Shown here: positions 47,101-58,834 of the stretch, in pieces
Position numbering within the stretch: position 1 is the first letter of the stretch
Layout: every line of letters starts with the position of its first letter
DNA from: Hirudo medicinalis
Lineage: Eukaryota > Annelida > Clitellata > Hirudinida > Hirudinidae
Reading direction: 5' to 3'
Assembly (NCBI GenBank): GCA_011800805.1
Contig: MPNW01000280.1
Coordinates: 145,637-209,636 of the forward strand
Length of the DNA: 64,000 nucleotides
Made by a program: the position numbers and the translations under genes
Notes under the pieces: model-generated
The model's database searches: none
Told to the model about the DNA's origin: nothing
The model's input: only the letters and a program-made list of their open reading frames with translations

Positions 47101-47621
47101 TTGTATTTAATAATCAATAATTTATCTGATGATGACATTAAGTTACAAACTCCAAAAACATCATTTCAGGATTTACTTTTGCTTCAAATTCTTTTTGTTG
47201 ATATTGTCTTTCTGAGAAGAATTTCTTTTTCAGTTGCTTTTTTGTTCTTAATATAATTAATATAAAAAGTGAAATTTATCATAAATTTATGTTGCAATGA
47301 AGACAAGACGGTAATGTATGATGCAACTTTACAATAAGATTTTGTTTTACAAAGTAAAAATTTGCCACTGGTTGGATTTAAGTAATATCTGCATGCATCT
47401 GGTGATTTTAATTTATTTAGCATAAACATATTTACAATTTGAAAGTTTTACATTTGTCAAAACAGTACTAAATATTCTTACAAAACTTTATCTTGCGATC
47501 CTTCCATTTTGCGTTTCTTCATTGGTCTTATATCTCTTTCAAAACGCTTTCTTTTCTGGCCCTTGAACTTTTGTTTATCATTTTTATTATGAGAGAGCTT
47601 TTTCTTTCCCATTTTAGCCAT
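41131..47621 (-). CDS. UTP25: U3 snoRNP-associated UTP25 (DIEXF/Def family)
   Basis: UTP25 acts in the nucleolus in early 18S rRNA processing and is a degenerate DEAD-like helicase. About 17 exons lie between the start at 47621 and the stop at 41131. The N-terminus MAKMGKKKLSHNKNDKQKFK is very basic (exon 47621-47482). Then come KITDEGVLRKMDDEDKEEAG (about 46.9 kb), a strongly acidic exon with a run of nine Asp (about 46665-46470), DLYFPSRTFNNGDDLMFLYC, ARPKVLMLVPFRSCVLKIV (the motif-I-like region, about 44.0 kb), GISVAKKTLKLYNEFYSSDI and IEVLILDQSDVLLMQNW (motif-II-like, about 43.0 kb). The C-terminal domain has IIFIPSYYDFIRIRKYMKKE, YTQKERVSRARQFFFEGRMK and GIHHLIFYDLPINAQFYPEL. These match UTP25 throughout. 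Several exon borders are approximate. Introns hold two SINE copies. Confidence 0.93.
42285..42385 (+). repeat. Partial family-A SINE head in a UTP25 intron
   Basis: GCAAGTTTGCTCACAGG then TTGCATTCCTGCTTGCAGC, GCAATGTGTCGCATTC and AAACACGACACG follow the tRNA-like head of the family. The LINE-like tail is missing. Confidence 0.6.
45805..45994 (-). repeat. tRNA-derived SINE (family A) in a UTP25 intron
   Basis: One of the best copies. Read on the minus strand, GGCATGCAGGCTGGCCAAAT is the A-box head, GTGTCGTGTTCGCAACCC the B-box region and CCGCACCTCCAGGGAGCGCC the end of the tRNA-like part. The tail GTGCTATATAAATGG follows, then a variable 3' end. Confidence 0.85.
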
Positions 47622-47944
47622 TGATTAATGTTTGGAGAAAAGTATCTTTCGCACGTGAAAGACCTTAGCGATAAATGCTTAATGTTTATTTACCTTTACA
47701 AAACATTGACATACGAATTCCAATTCATTTAAGATATTTTGATATGTAAAATAAATATAATTCATCACTTATAATGTGCTTTGTAAATTATGATTATACC
47801 TTATAAAACATAACACATCTGTGATTGTGGATAAAACATTTAGAAACACATCAGATCTTAGCTCCCAATCTACTTCAAGAATTGCTTACCCTAGACCTAG
47901 GGTGGCCCTTACATAGGATGAAATTCTAAGTTCGAAGGAATAGT

Positions 47945-48075
47945 CGCTCCCGCACGGTCTAATGGTTAAGACTTCCGCCTCTAACGATGGCAGCACGGAT
48001 TCGAATCCCGTTGCGGGAGTACCTCCCTAATCATCTAGCTATGCAACGGACGTTAATGAACAATTATTTTTTTCG
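47945..48075 (+). repeat. tRNA-headed SINE (family B), best copy
   Basis: The head GCTCCCGCACGGTCTAATGG continues to GGATTCGAATCCCGTTGCGG and GAGTA, so the 5' GCTCCCGCA can pair with the 3' TGCGGGAG(T), as a tRNA acceptor stem would. A box GGTCTAATGG and B box GATTCGAATCC are close to consensus. The middle does not form a good anticodon arm, so this is a tRNA-derived SINE and not a tRNA gene. The tail CCTAATCATCTAGCTATGCA follows. Confidence 0.8.
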
Positions 48076-48690
48076 AAGGAATATTGACGGGCTTGACGAG
48101 CCCCTACATTGGGCTCCATTTGATGTAAAAACACTCCACAATATTTGTTTTGGAATGTCAATACTATTTAAGGTGTGCCCAGCCAGCACAACTATTTAAT
48201 AGCATATAGCCTTATGGCTTAGCTTGGGGAGGGAATTTTGAAAGTTTAAGTAAAAAATAGTAAAAACGGCCTCCGCCCCTCAGAGTTTGTTTTGCTGCCT
48301 CACTCAGACTTTTCGAGATGTATCTATTGAAGAGTTAGATTTCAATTTGGCATAGCGCATCGATTGATATACAACATTGAGTCACACACCAAAGAATTAC
48401 CTTACCCTCATCAATTCACGCCTGTTCCTCAGATCTGTCCAGTGATTTCTTTTGTTCAGAAGAATATGTATGGAACTATTCCGAGACCATAGCATGCTGT
48501 TCGTGCATTCTGTTTTCATCAACTTTCTGGTACTACTTTCATTCGCGACTTTTATTGTTGTATTGAAAAATCTTTTTAAGAGTAAATTCTTGGATTCCCA
48601 AGCATCTCGGTGAGTTTGATTAGTATAAGCTATATTTCTAAAATGAAATAAGTTAATGAAAAGTTGTACACCTTGATATTGAAACTGGAT

Positions 48691-49235
48691 TGTCAGGGAC
48701 CTGACATTTGTAAATTTTGTTTATATGCGCGGAGGGATGTGTATGCGTGATGAGGCCGTATGATGTGTTTTAATCGTCTGCGTGGGACCGCGCGATAGCG
48801 TGATTGGCTGTGTTTTGCATGTGGCCGCCTAGGAGTATATATATGGAGTCGCTCGGCAAGGCATGCGGTTTTGTCCTATTCATCACGTTATGCTGAGGAC
48901 ATTAATAAAATACTACTACTACTACAAGGCAGGCGGAGAGGGTGTGTGTGGAGCGCTTAGAGAGTGTGTTGAGCGTTTAGGGTTTGTTGGAGCTGTTCGG
49001 GTTGGAGTTGAGAGCTGTTGGAGTCGAGCTGTTAGAGTGAGAGTTGGAGCGTGGTAATATTGGTGTCGAGTGAACGCGCGAAGACAGACGATAGTTGTCT
49101 CAGCGACTGTGCGTCGTGATTCGATCATTGTACTTTAGTTGCGATCTGCTTATTGCTTTGCTTCCAATACATTTTTATTTTGATAAACGAGTTGATTTTC
49201 GGTCATTAACGACGGAACAAGATAGTTTCCCGACA
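48691..49235 (+). mobile_element. LTR of a retrotransposon (solo or 5' LTR)
   Basis: The unit begins TGTCAGGGACCTGACA and ends TTTCCCGACA, so it has the TG...CA ends and a short inverted TGTCrGG/CCyGACA pair expected of an LTR. Inside are a TATA-like AGTATATATATGGAG (about 48833) and an AATAAA at about 48902, in promoter-polyA order. It is G/T-rich and unlike its surroundings. About 20 bp of sequence follow before an ATG (49255) and then a MITE insertion. No gag or pol is seen, so only an LTR and a short leader remain. Confidence 0.7.
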
Positions 49236-49282
49236 GGAGAAATTAGAACCTGACATGGATCGTCCCAAATCTCCACAATAAT

Positions 49283-49389
49283 CAGGGCCGCCACCAGAAA
49301 TATCGGCCCCTATGTTACGACAATTTGATAAGAGGAAAGCAAAAAAAGGTTTTAATCACAAGCGGGCGCCTGGGCACTCAGCAGCCCTG
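49283..49389 (-). mobile_element. hAT-like MITE copy (about 107 bp)
   Basis: Both ends are present: CAGGGCCGCC on the left and CAGCCCTG on the right. Read on the minus strand, the interior TTGCTTTCCTCTTATCAAAT corresponds to the block in the copy at 18238-18390. Flanks ACAATAAT and ACAATGAC agree at six of eight positions, consistent with a mutated 8-bp target duplication. It sits in the leader of the LTR element. Confidence 0.8.
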
Positions 49390-49770
49390 ACAATGACACT
49401 CATCACAAAGATGTATAAACAATCAGTACAGCCAGGGTTCACACTTTGAACAGATAATTGAGTCAGTTATCAGACAACTGAATCTCAAGGACCACTAAAA
49501 AACTAAAAGTCACAATCCATTATTATAACATTCACTTTCTGTGTGGACTGGTGTTTTATTTATTTACATAAGGGTCAAAGGTTTGCAGTATAGTTGAGAA
49601 TGTCTTAGCTATGGTCACAATTTATGCATTAGAAATCACAAAAACAGTTCCCCACAAAAAATCTTAAATGAAGTTACAATATTCCTACAGAATCCAAAGG
49701 CCAAATCTGAAATTAAAAGAGAATAAAATACGAAGTGCTTGTTGAAGTAATGATTGAGATTTCCTGATTA

Positions 49771-51155
49771 CTAGCTAACCCTAAGAAAAGCTCTGCCCTG
49801 AATAAGAGCATAGGGAACTGGACCAAAAGATGAAGAGTCCTTTGAGTTGCTCCTGTTGTCACCTTCAAGCCAAACATGACCTTTTGGAACCTAGATATTG
49901 TTTATTTCTACAGATGAGAAACAAAATTTCTTTGAAAAATGTGTAGTTCACTTATATAGTTGACTTATATAGAGCCATATGCATAGCGTCAGAGGCGCTA
50001 ACCATTGTTAACCATTTATATAGCGCTCCTTACCAAGGGCACTCGTGGAAGTGTAGGCTGGGTTTCAAACACAACACATTACGACTGCTGCCATCATATG
50101 CAGGAATGCAACCCATTTGGCAAACCTGCATGCTTGCAAAAAATTATGTAATGATTCTAATTTATGTCATCAGAGATGACTGATATACATCTATATGCAT
50201 GATATATCTATAACATTTGATAAATGTATTCCAAAGATGTATATGCCTAACAAGAAAGCAGTATTTTGGAGACATAATCAAGCTAACTTAGATTCTTTGG
50301 TAACCTATTAATCTTAATCATAAGTCAAAATTGTTTTAATTATTTTGCTGGTGACATGTCACAAATCACAGCAATAATCATCCCTAGCTTAGAAAATGCA
50401 AATGTTCATCAACAAAGCCTAATTACCACGTAATGACTTCGACCATCTTCACAATGTTTGAATCCTATATATTCACCTTCCATTGCCACAACTCTCTTGC
50501 AAATGTTCATCTGAGGATCTGAAGGTGATTTGCAAATGACGACGTCCCCACTAAAACAGTAAAGACAACTTTGATTAAAGACACTTATTTAGAATCAATA
50601 AGTGTAGTTTTCTTGAAACAGCAAAGCTTATTTGCAGCATTTCAAAGTTTTTTCAGTTCATGTATAATGCACATTAATTTTAGTTTGAGAAATGCAACTA
50701 TTTCCAATTTAACAAATTATCAAAATTTCATCTAGATTGCATTGCATTAAATATTACTTTTTAATTTTCTGAGATTTCACCGACAGTTTTTCTACTAAAA
50801 CGAGGTCATTTGGCATTATGTTCGGCATCATTGATGGGCCCGAGCACTGCAAGAAAATTACCGATTAAGATCTAAATATTCATCAATATTTATGTTCTAA
50901 AGCATTCACCAACTTAATGAAAACTCAAAAGAAAACTAAAATAGTGCTATTAAATGAATTAATGGCTCCTGGTGCTATGCTATATTCAATTAAAATATCT
51001 TTCAAGTTTGATGTATTTTTAAAAATAAAACTAACCAATGCAACTTCTCCAATGAAAGTAGAGGTGCAATGAGTCGCACAGGTGATGGAGATTGCAATGA
51101 TTCCATAACGACCCACAAATCTCGACAACCCTTCGAGCTTTTTGAGGTAAGACAT
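49771..51155 (-). CDS. IMMP1L: Mitochondrial inner membrane protease subunit 1
   Basis: Four exons: 51155-51036, 50846-50758, 50550-50430 and 49890-49771, 149 residues. IMP1-type proteases, of the signal-peptidase I fold, cleave sorting signals of proteins in the mitochondrial intermembrane space. A membrane-anchoring N-terminus ([14 protein letters not shown]) is followed by the catalytic Ser in [20 protein letters not shown] and the catalytic Lys in [18 protein letters not shown]. The signal-peptidase box is [20 protein letters not shown], then [14 protein letters not shown]. The Hxx[13 protein letters not shown] and ICKRV combination fits IMMP1L better than IMMP2L. The C-terminus is slightly shorter than in human. 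A SINE lies in the last intron. Confidence 0.94.
49958..50133 (-). repeat. tRNA-derived SINE (family A) in the last IMMP1L intron
   Basis: The plus strand shows ACTTATATAGAGCCATATGC, CATTTATATAGCGCTCC, GTAGGCTGGGTTTCAAACAC and ATGCAACCCATTTGGCAAAC then CTGCATGC, that is the whole element in reverse. It has the same orientation relative to its host gene as the UTP25 copy at 45.8 kb. Confidence 0.85.
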
Positions 51156-51596
51156 TAAACAAAACAAAAATAAATCGTAAAAAACCGTCCAAAAAATGGC
51201 ACAACAGTGTTTACAGCTAAAGATGGACTTCCATATACATAGGTTCGCGTTATCAGATTTATTTTAAATTATTTCACTTGGGATTAATAATAAACAATTT
51301 TGTTTATAATAATAAAAACTTTAATCACATTTCTCAATTAAATTAATTATAATTAAATTCAATTTAGTTGCCATACTCACACTCGAGCTAGTCAACCTGA
51401 AAGTAATCTCACATCGTCTTAATGTATACAATACTTAAGCGCCCCAACCCACAAGGACCCAAATTATCAGGTCTTCTCCATCCTCAACATATTCCCGCTC
51501 TTCAAAATCAGTTTCAAGAAGTCAAATATAACTCCGTAAATTCGCGTTTATTTTAGAATTTATGAATAGAAAAGAAACTGCGACTGTTCATTTTTA
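51156..51596. other. Spacer between RPAP1 stop and IMMP1L start
   Basis: 441 bp between two genes read in the same direction. It must hold the RPAP1 3' UTR and the IMMP1L promoter. No core promoter element is obvious. Confidence 0.5.
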
Positions 51597-54500
51597 TTAC
51601 AGTATGGTAATCAATTTCGTGAGCTGTTTCTGGCGAGAATCAGGGAGTGCTTCATAAAGTTTGAATCCAATGTCACACCCCAAATCCATTTGTTTATAGA
51701 AGAGAACATGCGCTCTTACTGGCTACAAAATAAAAACATGACCATAAGCATCCTTTATAAACTTGTAGCAGTAGATAGTCCGTTACTGTTACTAAGTAAA
51801 CAAACCTCTCCCCAGTTATTTATCTCCTGCGCATATAGCCTCCTCCATCTCTTGTCACATTCAGCCATTTCAACAGAAGAAAATAGGAATTGATTAAGAT
51901 AATGAATGGCAACCAGGTACGGAATTGGAGTTTTTGTTGGTGTGAACCATCTAATTTTGAGGCTGTGGTAAAATATCTTGATGAGAGAAATGTTGTTTCC
52001 ATCCTTAGACTTTAGCAACATATTGATATTGCAAGGGAGCTGTTGAATTATCATTTATCCAGTTTAAACACACAATTTGTAATTTAGAAGTTGTAATTTA
52101 GTAAAAATAAATAATGGTCGACATACTTGGCTCAAGGGAAGGAAGAGGTAGCGAGCAACTTCAGCTCTTGTCAACCACAAAAGCTGCCACAAGGAACCAA
52201 CATCATCATCAAACAGAAACAATGGCAATAGAACCATAACATCAAAAACTGGAATTCCACCAAGATAACGCAAGTACACTTCCAAGAAAGAATCATACAG
52301 CTCCTTAAAAAATGTCTGTTCTACTTTTCCATGCTTCTTTTGGCCCCTAATATAAACCTCCACAAGTTGATCTAGATATGAATATGTCACTCCATTCTCT
52401 AGCTCCTTACCAGCTGAAATTATTAGTAAAGTAAAAACTTTTTCTGGTGAGCTCAACATTACTAAGGATTACCAGAAGAATAACATTTATCATCAAAATA
52501 GATTTTATGAAAAGAGTAACATTGAAACCTGCTACAACAGCTTGAATCAACCTGGCAAACTTCAACTGAGTAGGAATATGATGCAAAACTTCTGGTCTGC
52601 ATTTTTCAAACAGCAATGCAGCTCTTACAGAATGGCTGCAGAGTTCCTCTAAATTTTTAACCACAGCATAAAGCTCTGGATTTTTTCTATAATAAGATCA
52701 AAATAAAAAATCAAAACATTCACTTGCAAATGTTGTTCAGTAGCATCAACAAATTTATTATAAATTTTTTTCTGACTTAGATTGGTTGTGGAGGCCATAA
52801 AGATGTCTCAGAGGTTCAAGTAGCCAATCACATCTCATGACCATTTTGTCACACACTCCCACCATCATGCAGTTCATCCTGCATCCATTGAGTGAATTTC
52901 TGAATAACAAAAAAGTTGATGAGTTTCAATATGGAACAATATATATTATATGTATAATAATATATTATAAATAACAATATGTTAAAGAACCTGGAACTTG
53001 CAATGACATCTTCACTGAAGAATAATTGAACATAGGCACTGCCCATGTTTGAGAGATTATTGAAGACATCACTACCAAAATCAATCAAGGGAGACCTATT
53101 TGTATCAATGATGAAACTGCTTTGAAAATTCTGAGTCAAATTTGTTTCTGGGCAGTCAAAGACATCACTAAATTAAAAAAAATTAATGAGATTATTTAAA
53201 AAAAAACTGTTTAAACATTCCCTTAATCTATTACTTAACTTATTTACATAAATGGTAACTAAAAATTATATTAAACACATTATTCAACAATTATCCGTTG
53301 CAAACACAAACTGCAAACCTAAAGAAATCTTTGCTAAAAATAACATCGTGGAGCAGCTCGGAAACTATGGCTTCATCACCTTGATGCAGAGATGTCAACA
53401 GATTCAGTGCCACTTTGTGGTAAAAAACTGCATCAATATGGCTTTTATGTTCCAAAGAACCTGTGAGTTGTTTAGCCATTCTGATGAGGAAATACACAAA
53501 ATGAGCCTCAGATCTTGAAAACCAATTTCTGCTCAGAACAGAAATATTATAAGCAGAAATAAATTTGAGAGATAAAGTTGAATCTCATGGTGTTTCAACA
53601 CTTTCATTTTAAGAATCTAAAAAATAACGGACTATAAGAAATAATTAACATCAAGCATCACAATAACTAATAGTTTATTAAAATAATACTCCTACCCCTC
53701 TATTGCCAAAACATGGATCAGCTAGAACAAGCACCGCCCTAGTTATCGCCACCAGAAATGAAGCAGTGGAAAGAGGGTCGACCACTGGGTGCCACTTAAT
53801 GTTGGGTGGAGATAATGGGGATGGTGAAAAACATTGTGGTGAAGTTGAAGATCTTGATGGAGGAATGAGTGTAACTTGATGCATCTCCAAATGTGAGGAC
53901 ACCAATTTCTTGGTTAGAGTTTTGGGTAGTCGGTCGTCAGGCAATGATTCCAAAACAAGAGAAGGATCCACCCACAATGACTCGAGTGATTTAAAGGAGG
54001 CACATGATTCTCCAAGACTTTCAAGAAGTTCAGCACCTGTGATGATGGAAGAGTTAATCCTGAGGAAGCTTACAGCTCTCTCAAAGGACATGGAGTCCAA
54101 GCATGGTTCAAGGGTACGAGCCACAAATTCTGAAGCTTCTGCAGCCAATTTGTGATGAAACTGAGGAATTGAAAATAAAAATAGAAAAATAATAACTAAT
54201 TGACCACTAATGTTGGCGTGCAGGTTGGCCGAATGGGTTGCATTCCTGCATGCGGTCATAATAGCAACAGTCGTAATGTGTCATGTTCGCAACCCAGCCT
54301 GCACCGCCAGGGAGCGCCCTCGGGTGGGGGCACTATATAAATGGTAGATCGATTGAAGCGCCTTCACATCCTGTTCGGGATACGCAGGGCACTCAAAAAA
54401 TCGGCTAAATACAAATACAAAATGACACAATTTCATTCAAATCCAAACAGAAAATAATTTTCTGTTACTCACTTTAGCAAAACATGTGGCAATGCAGTTT

Positions 54501-57500
54501 AATGAAGATGCCAGCATGCTGGATGTTGAATACTTCTAAAATTTAAAATTGCTGTTTCATAAGAAAATCATAAACAAATTTTAACAAGTGTATATTCTCA
54601 CCTGCAGATAATATTGAGACATGAAATCATCGATGCACTTCTTGCAAATGGTAATAATGAGGGAAACAAGCTCTGAAAATTCTTGATAAGATTCATCAGG
54701 CAGTGTCATGCTAAATAAATGGAGTTTTAAATAATTATATCATGTTATAAACCTGTGAGGAGACAATTTATTTGATAAAGTCTTACTGTGATTCTTTTTG
54801 ATTATCTCCAGGTGATAAGTTTATCCCAGCTTCTGCAAATGACAACAGCAATGCTGCTTCATTGGTGCTATACATCACTTCAGGAAGCTTGGAAAGTGCA
54901 TGCAGTCGTGTAACTATGAACCCCATGAAAATTCTGAGAACAAGCACAAAAAAGCTTTACCATTTGAACTTTCACTGGGGAACATTGCAATAATTTTATA
55001 TTTTACAACCAACACAACTAAACAACAAATACAACCAATACAACAATAAATAAACAACAGAAAAATATAATACAAGTAATTATGATGAAAATATACTTTC
55101 TTCAGACAGAAATGTCAAAAATACACATGCAATGCATATATACAAAAACAAATGTCTAATTTGTATGCAAGGACAGTAAGACAGTGCTGTGGATGGTTTA
55201 CAAAGTTAATGATTAATATTTATTAAATTATTAAATCAAAAAAATTTACTTGAATTTCTCATAAGCCAATCCATATCGGAGTAGGACAATAAAGAACCTC
55301 AAGGATTCATAATACAAGCAGGACGGTGAGGTGTCTCGTTGAAGGTATTGAAAAACGTTGTCAGCATATTTCTTAAGCTGCATTGTTTGAGTTTGAGATT
55401 AATTATAAAATATGTGACCAAATAACAAAAAACCCTCATTTACCATGTAATTGGCAATATTGACATCTGAACTTGCTAGAACTCTCAGAAGTCTGACAAC
55501 TTTGGACTGTGAAACTATTCTACCACATGCCAAGTAGCCTAGGAAAACAAAGTAATAAATGCATAACAACACAAATTTCAAAAACATCAAAACATATCAA
55601 ATTGTTGTTATTCCAATTACCATCTTGAAGAGGTAAGAATTCCTTCACAAGTGAATCCGTGAGCTGTTGATAATTAAGGGTATAAGGAGAACTTCCATGT
55701 TCATGGTGGAGAGGATGATGTCGATAGATCCTGATGACGATATCGAGCAGGTTGTTCACCACTGCATTTTGCAGGTGGAAGAAGTTCAAGAGGTAAGAGA
55801 TTCGAGGTAGAAGAATCATTCTTAATAGGCCCTGGAGAGCACAAACATTTAAAGACATATTTGCTAACGACATTAAACATTAACATATAATATAATAACA
55901 ATAAAGAAAGGTGATCACAATTTTAAAACTAACAACTTACTAATATAAATTTTAAGAATTTAAAATTTCCTATGTTATAGAAGTGAAATTTCTGATACAT
56001 TTCCAATGTGATATAATGCATTCTTTTGTTAGTGACAGCAGAGTGTCAACACAATCACCAACATTGCAAACAAAACATATTTCAAATATTTATGACACCA
56101 TATCCAGAAAGGAGCTCACTTCTATCATGTCCTTCTTGAAAACATCTTCAACTTTCAAATTGTTTCCATTTGTTTGATTTGTGTCAACATCCTCGACTAC
56201 TGTCAAGTCTTCACTTGTGGCATTCATCACTGGCTGCTCGTATCCTCTGAACCAGCTGAAGACATGGTCGAGTGCACTCTGAATGCATTAACATTTGTTA
56301 CCGAGCTGATTTACAATGTTGTGCTTGAGTAACCACTGTTGCTACTATTGTAACTAACGTGTATTATTAATATAATAATAATTATAAATAATTTAATAAT
56401 ATATTATTATGATGATATAATTTAATATTATATTATTATGCTCATTAAATCCAGGCATTGTTATTTTATGCCAACATCCAATGTCACAGAAGACATATAT
56501 GTACACACTTCATCTTCAGAATTGACGAGTAGTGCATGAAGAAATTCTACTGCTGAGATGATGACACTCTGAGCTGATGAATCCAGAGCTGCTCTTGCCA
56601 GGAGACCTACATCTCCACCGACAAGAACCGGAATGATGCGATTCGATAATCGCCCATGGAAGGATCCCAATTTAGCCTGAGTTTTAAAAATATATCTCTG
56701 AATAATAGCAACAATAACATTGCATGCAACAAACAAATAAATGCATTAAAAACAACAAATTTGGTGCAGTTAATGATGAGGTGGTGCAAATAAAGATAGA
56801 CATTTAATTTGATTAACACAACCTGCTTCACAATGCAGGAAAGCATCTTTAGACCAAAATCTTGCTGCTGATTAAAAGAGCTTCTGATTAAGAGGAAGAT
56901 CTCTTGCAACGTGTATCCTCCTCTCTGAAAATTAGACAAAAAACTTTAATTTAAAAAAAAATTTAATTAATTTTAATTTTGATCAATGTCAATAACTTAT
57001 CAAATCACTCCATTACATAAAACAAAGAATGCAAAAATTATATTTTTAATTATTACAGAGTAATTATTTGTCAGTAGTAATCAGTAATAAGAATCAGTTG
57101 AGCAATGTGGCATCAAAGGATGGATTAAAATGGTTATCCACAAGAATGCCATGGCAACCTGTGACTGAACAGATTTAATAGGCTGAGGACCTTTCCCAAA
57201 CATCACATTTATCACAATAATGAAAAAAAATGTCTTCCTCTTTTGCAGCATGAAAATTTTCTAATTTCCAAAGTTCAAAGAAAATTTATTCCTCAGATTG
57301 CAATGACTGGCAAGTGATTTTAAAAAAGTAAATGAGAGCATCCGCAGTCACTTGTACATAGCCAATCTTTTGTGCTGCAGTTGCCTGGGAATATAATAAT
57401 CTGGAGCATGACAAGGCCAATGAGGTCATAGAGATTTTGACTGATCAAACAAGCATTAAAAGAAGTACAAGCAGACAAATAAGAACACTTAATGCACTTG

Positions 57501-58834
57501 TGAATATACCTCTGGCTCTTCTTCATGGTGGTATAATTCTGAACTATAGTTCCCATCTATTATTATTTCTCCATACAGTCCAAAGCGGGTTGAAACTTTC
57601 TTTAAAAAAAATTAATTCCAGTAAAAAGAATATTAAGAGTTTAAGGCTCTCTCTCAAATAATACACAAATAATCCATAAAATACTTTAGTACTACTGAAG
57701 TCTTACTGATTGCAATTTAGTTGCGGATGTAAATTCATGTCCTTTCTCTCCAGCATTGGTCACATTGCTCTCATTTCCATCTTCATGTAATGTCACCATA
57801 TCTCTTCTGCCCTGGTATGTTTCATTTTTACATAAGATCTTGTGATCTTTATTCAATTGACCACTTGTTTCCTTAGAAAATGTTGAAGTGGATGAAGCAT
57901 CATGTTCATGGGGTTTGCCCTTGCTCCGATTCTTTAAGAAAGCAATTGTTTCAGGACCAAATCTACTTTGAAGCTGTTTCATCTCCTCTAAAAGCTCCTC
58001 AACTGAATGCTCTGCTATGACTTTCTCAAACAAGTTCATAACACCTTCTCCAGGGGAAATGGTCAGTGGCTCCTCTGAAAAATATACAACTTCAGTCAGT
58101 TATTCTCAATGTACTTCATTTAAATACTCACCTGATGTTGATGGGAGATCTTGTAGCATTGGGTTTGAGACTGATGAATTGTTCTCATGAGAAAATTTGT
58201 TTCCATTCACATCTTGCTTGAGTTCTTCTGACTTACAATGTGCTTTATTTAAACTAGAATTCAAGTGTTTCTGTGCAAAAATACTTGTCTTTTTTACTTT
58301 ATTGATTGGCTTTGGGAGGGCCTGTGGCACCTAGATGTCAATGGGTCCATTAAAATTTAATTTTTTAATAAAATATTAGATGTTAAAACATGTTGGAAAG
58401 CTTTTTATATTACATATTACATGTACAACTTAGTTCATAACAGATATGAAGTCTTAGTTGTAATTATCCCATACCATTTCGAAGTAAACCTTGTCTAACT
58501 TTAATAATCTATTAACAACTGGAAAATGTGAAATCTTTTAGGCATCAACAAATTTGTGAAGCCATCAATTAAAATGGGAAATTCAGAAAGAACGTTTAAA
58601 TAGCGTTCAGAATAAATTATTCTGCAATTACATCGCACATCGCACTAAATATTTTCATGATAGTAACGCAACATGATGGAAAAAACTGGGAGTAAGAGCA
58701 CTTATTATAAATTACATTAAAACCTTTTCAGTAACTTTTTCAGCTACGCATGAATTCCCAGAACTAAGGAAGTTTTGCTGCATGAGAAGCAATTCATCCT
58801 CAGAATCAGTCTTTTTAGGCCGCTTGATGAACAT
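51597..58834 (-). CDS. RPAP1: RNA polymerase II-associated protein 1 (RPAP1)
   Basis: RPAP1 is a large armadillo-like protein needed for assembly and nuclear import of RNA polymerase II. About 20 exons run from the ATG at 58834 to the stop at 51597. The N-terminal exon (58834-58724) reads MFIKRPKKTDSEDELLLMQQ. Next are KTSIFAQKHL (RPAP1 N-domain, 58330-58132), HSVEELLEEMKQLQSRFGPE then TIAFLKNRSK (about 57.9 kb), VSTRFGLYGEIIIDGNYSS, RGGYTLQEIFLLIRSSFNQQ (about 56.9 kb), SKVVRLLRVLASSDVNIANY (55.5 kb), MRCDWLLEPLRHLYGLHN (52.8 kb), VMVLLPLFLFDDDVGSLWQL (52.2 kb) and finally YLVAIHYLNQFLFSS. The order matches vertebrate RPAP1 from end to end. Several middle exon borders are approximate. A SINE sits in the intron between about 54.16 and 54.47 kb. 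Confidence 0.92.
54216..54420 (+). repeat. tRNA-derived SINE (family A), best sense copy
   Basis: GCGTGCAGGTTGGCCGAATG carries the A box (TTGGCCGAATGGG) and TCATGTTCGCAACCCAGCC the B box. GGGAGCGCCCTCGGGTGGGG leads into the tail GGCACTATATAAATGG, then GCGCCTTCACATCC and an A-rich end. It sits antisense in an RPAP1 intron. Confidence 0.88.

Larger units (their letters stand above)
47622..49770. other. Intergenic repeat island
   Basis: No host gene is recognised between the UTP25 start and the IMMP1L end. The interval carries a family-B SINE, a 545-bp LTR-like unit and a hAT-like MITE, each listed separately. The remainder is AT-rich with no motif I recognise. Confidence 0.55.

Noticed and set aside
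47945..48022. tRNA gene candidate
   Set aside because: A and B boxes and an acceptor-like stem are present, but no credible anticodon arm forms and the same unit with its tail recurs at 20.6 kb, so it is a SINE.
48863..49128. Val/Gly/Arg-rich plus-strand frame and its minus-strand partner
   Set aside because: Both lie inside the LTR and reflect its G/T-rich composition.
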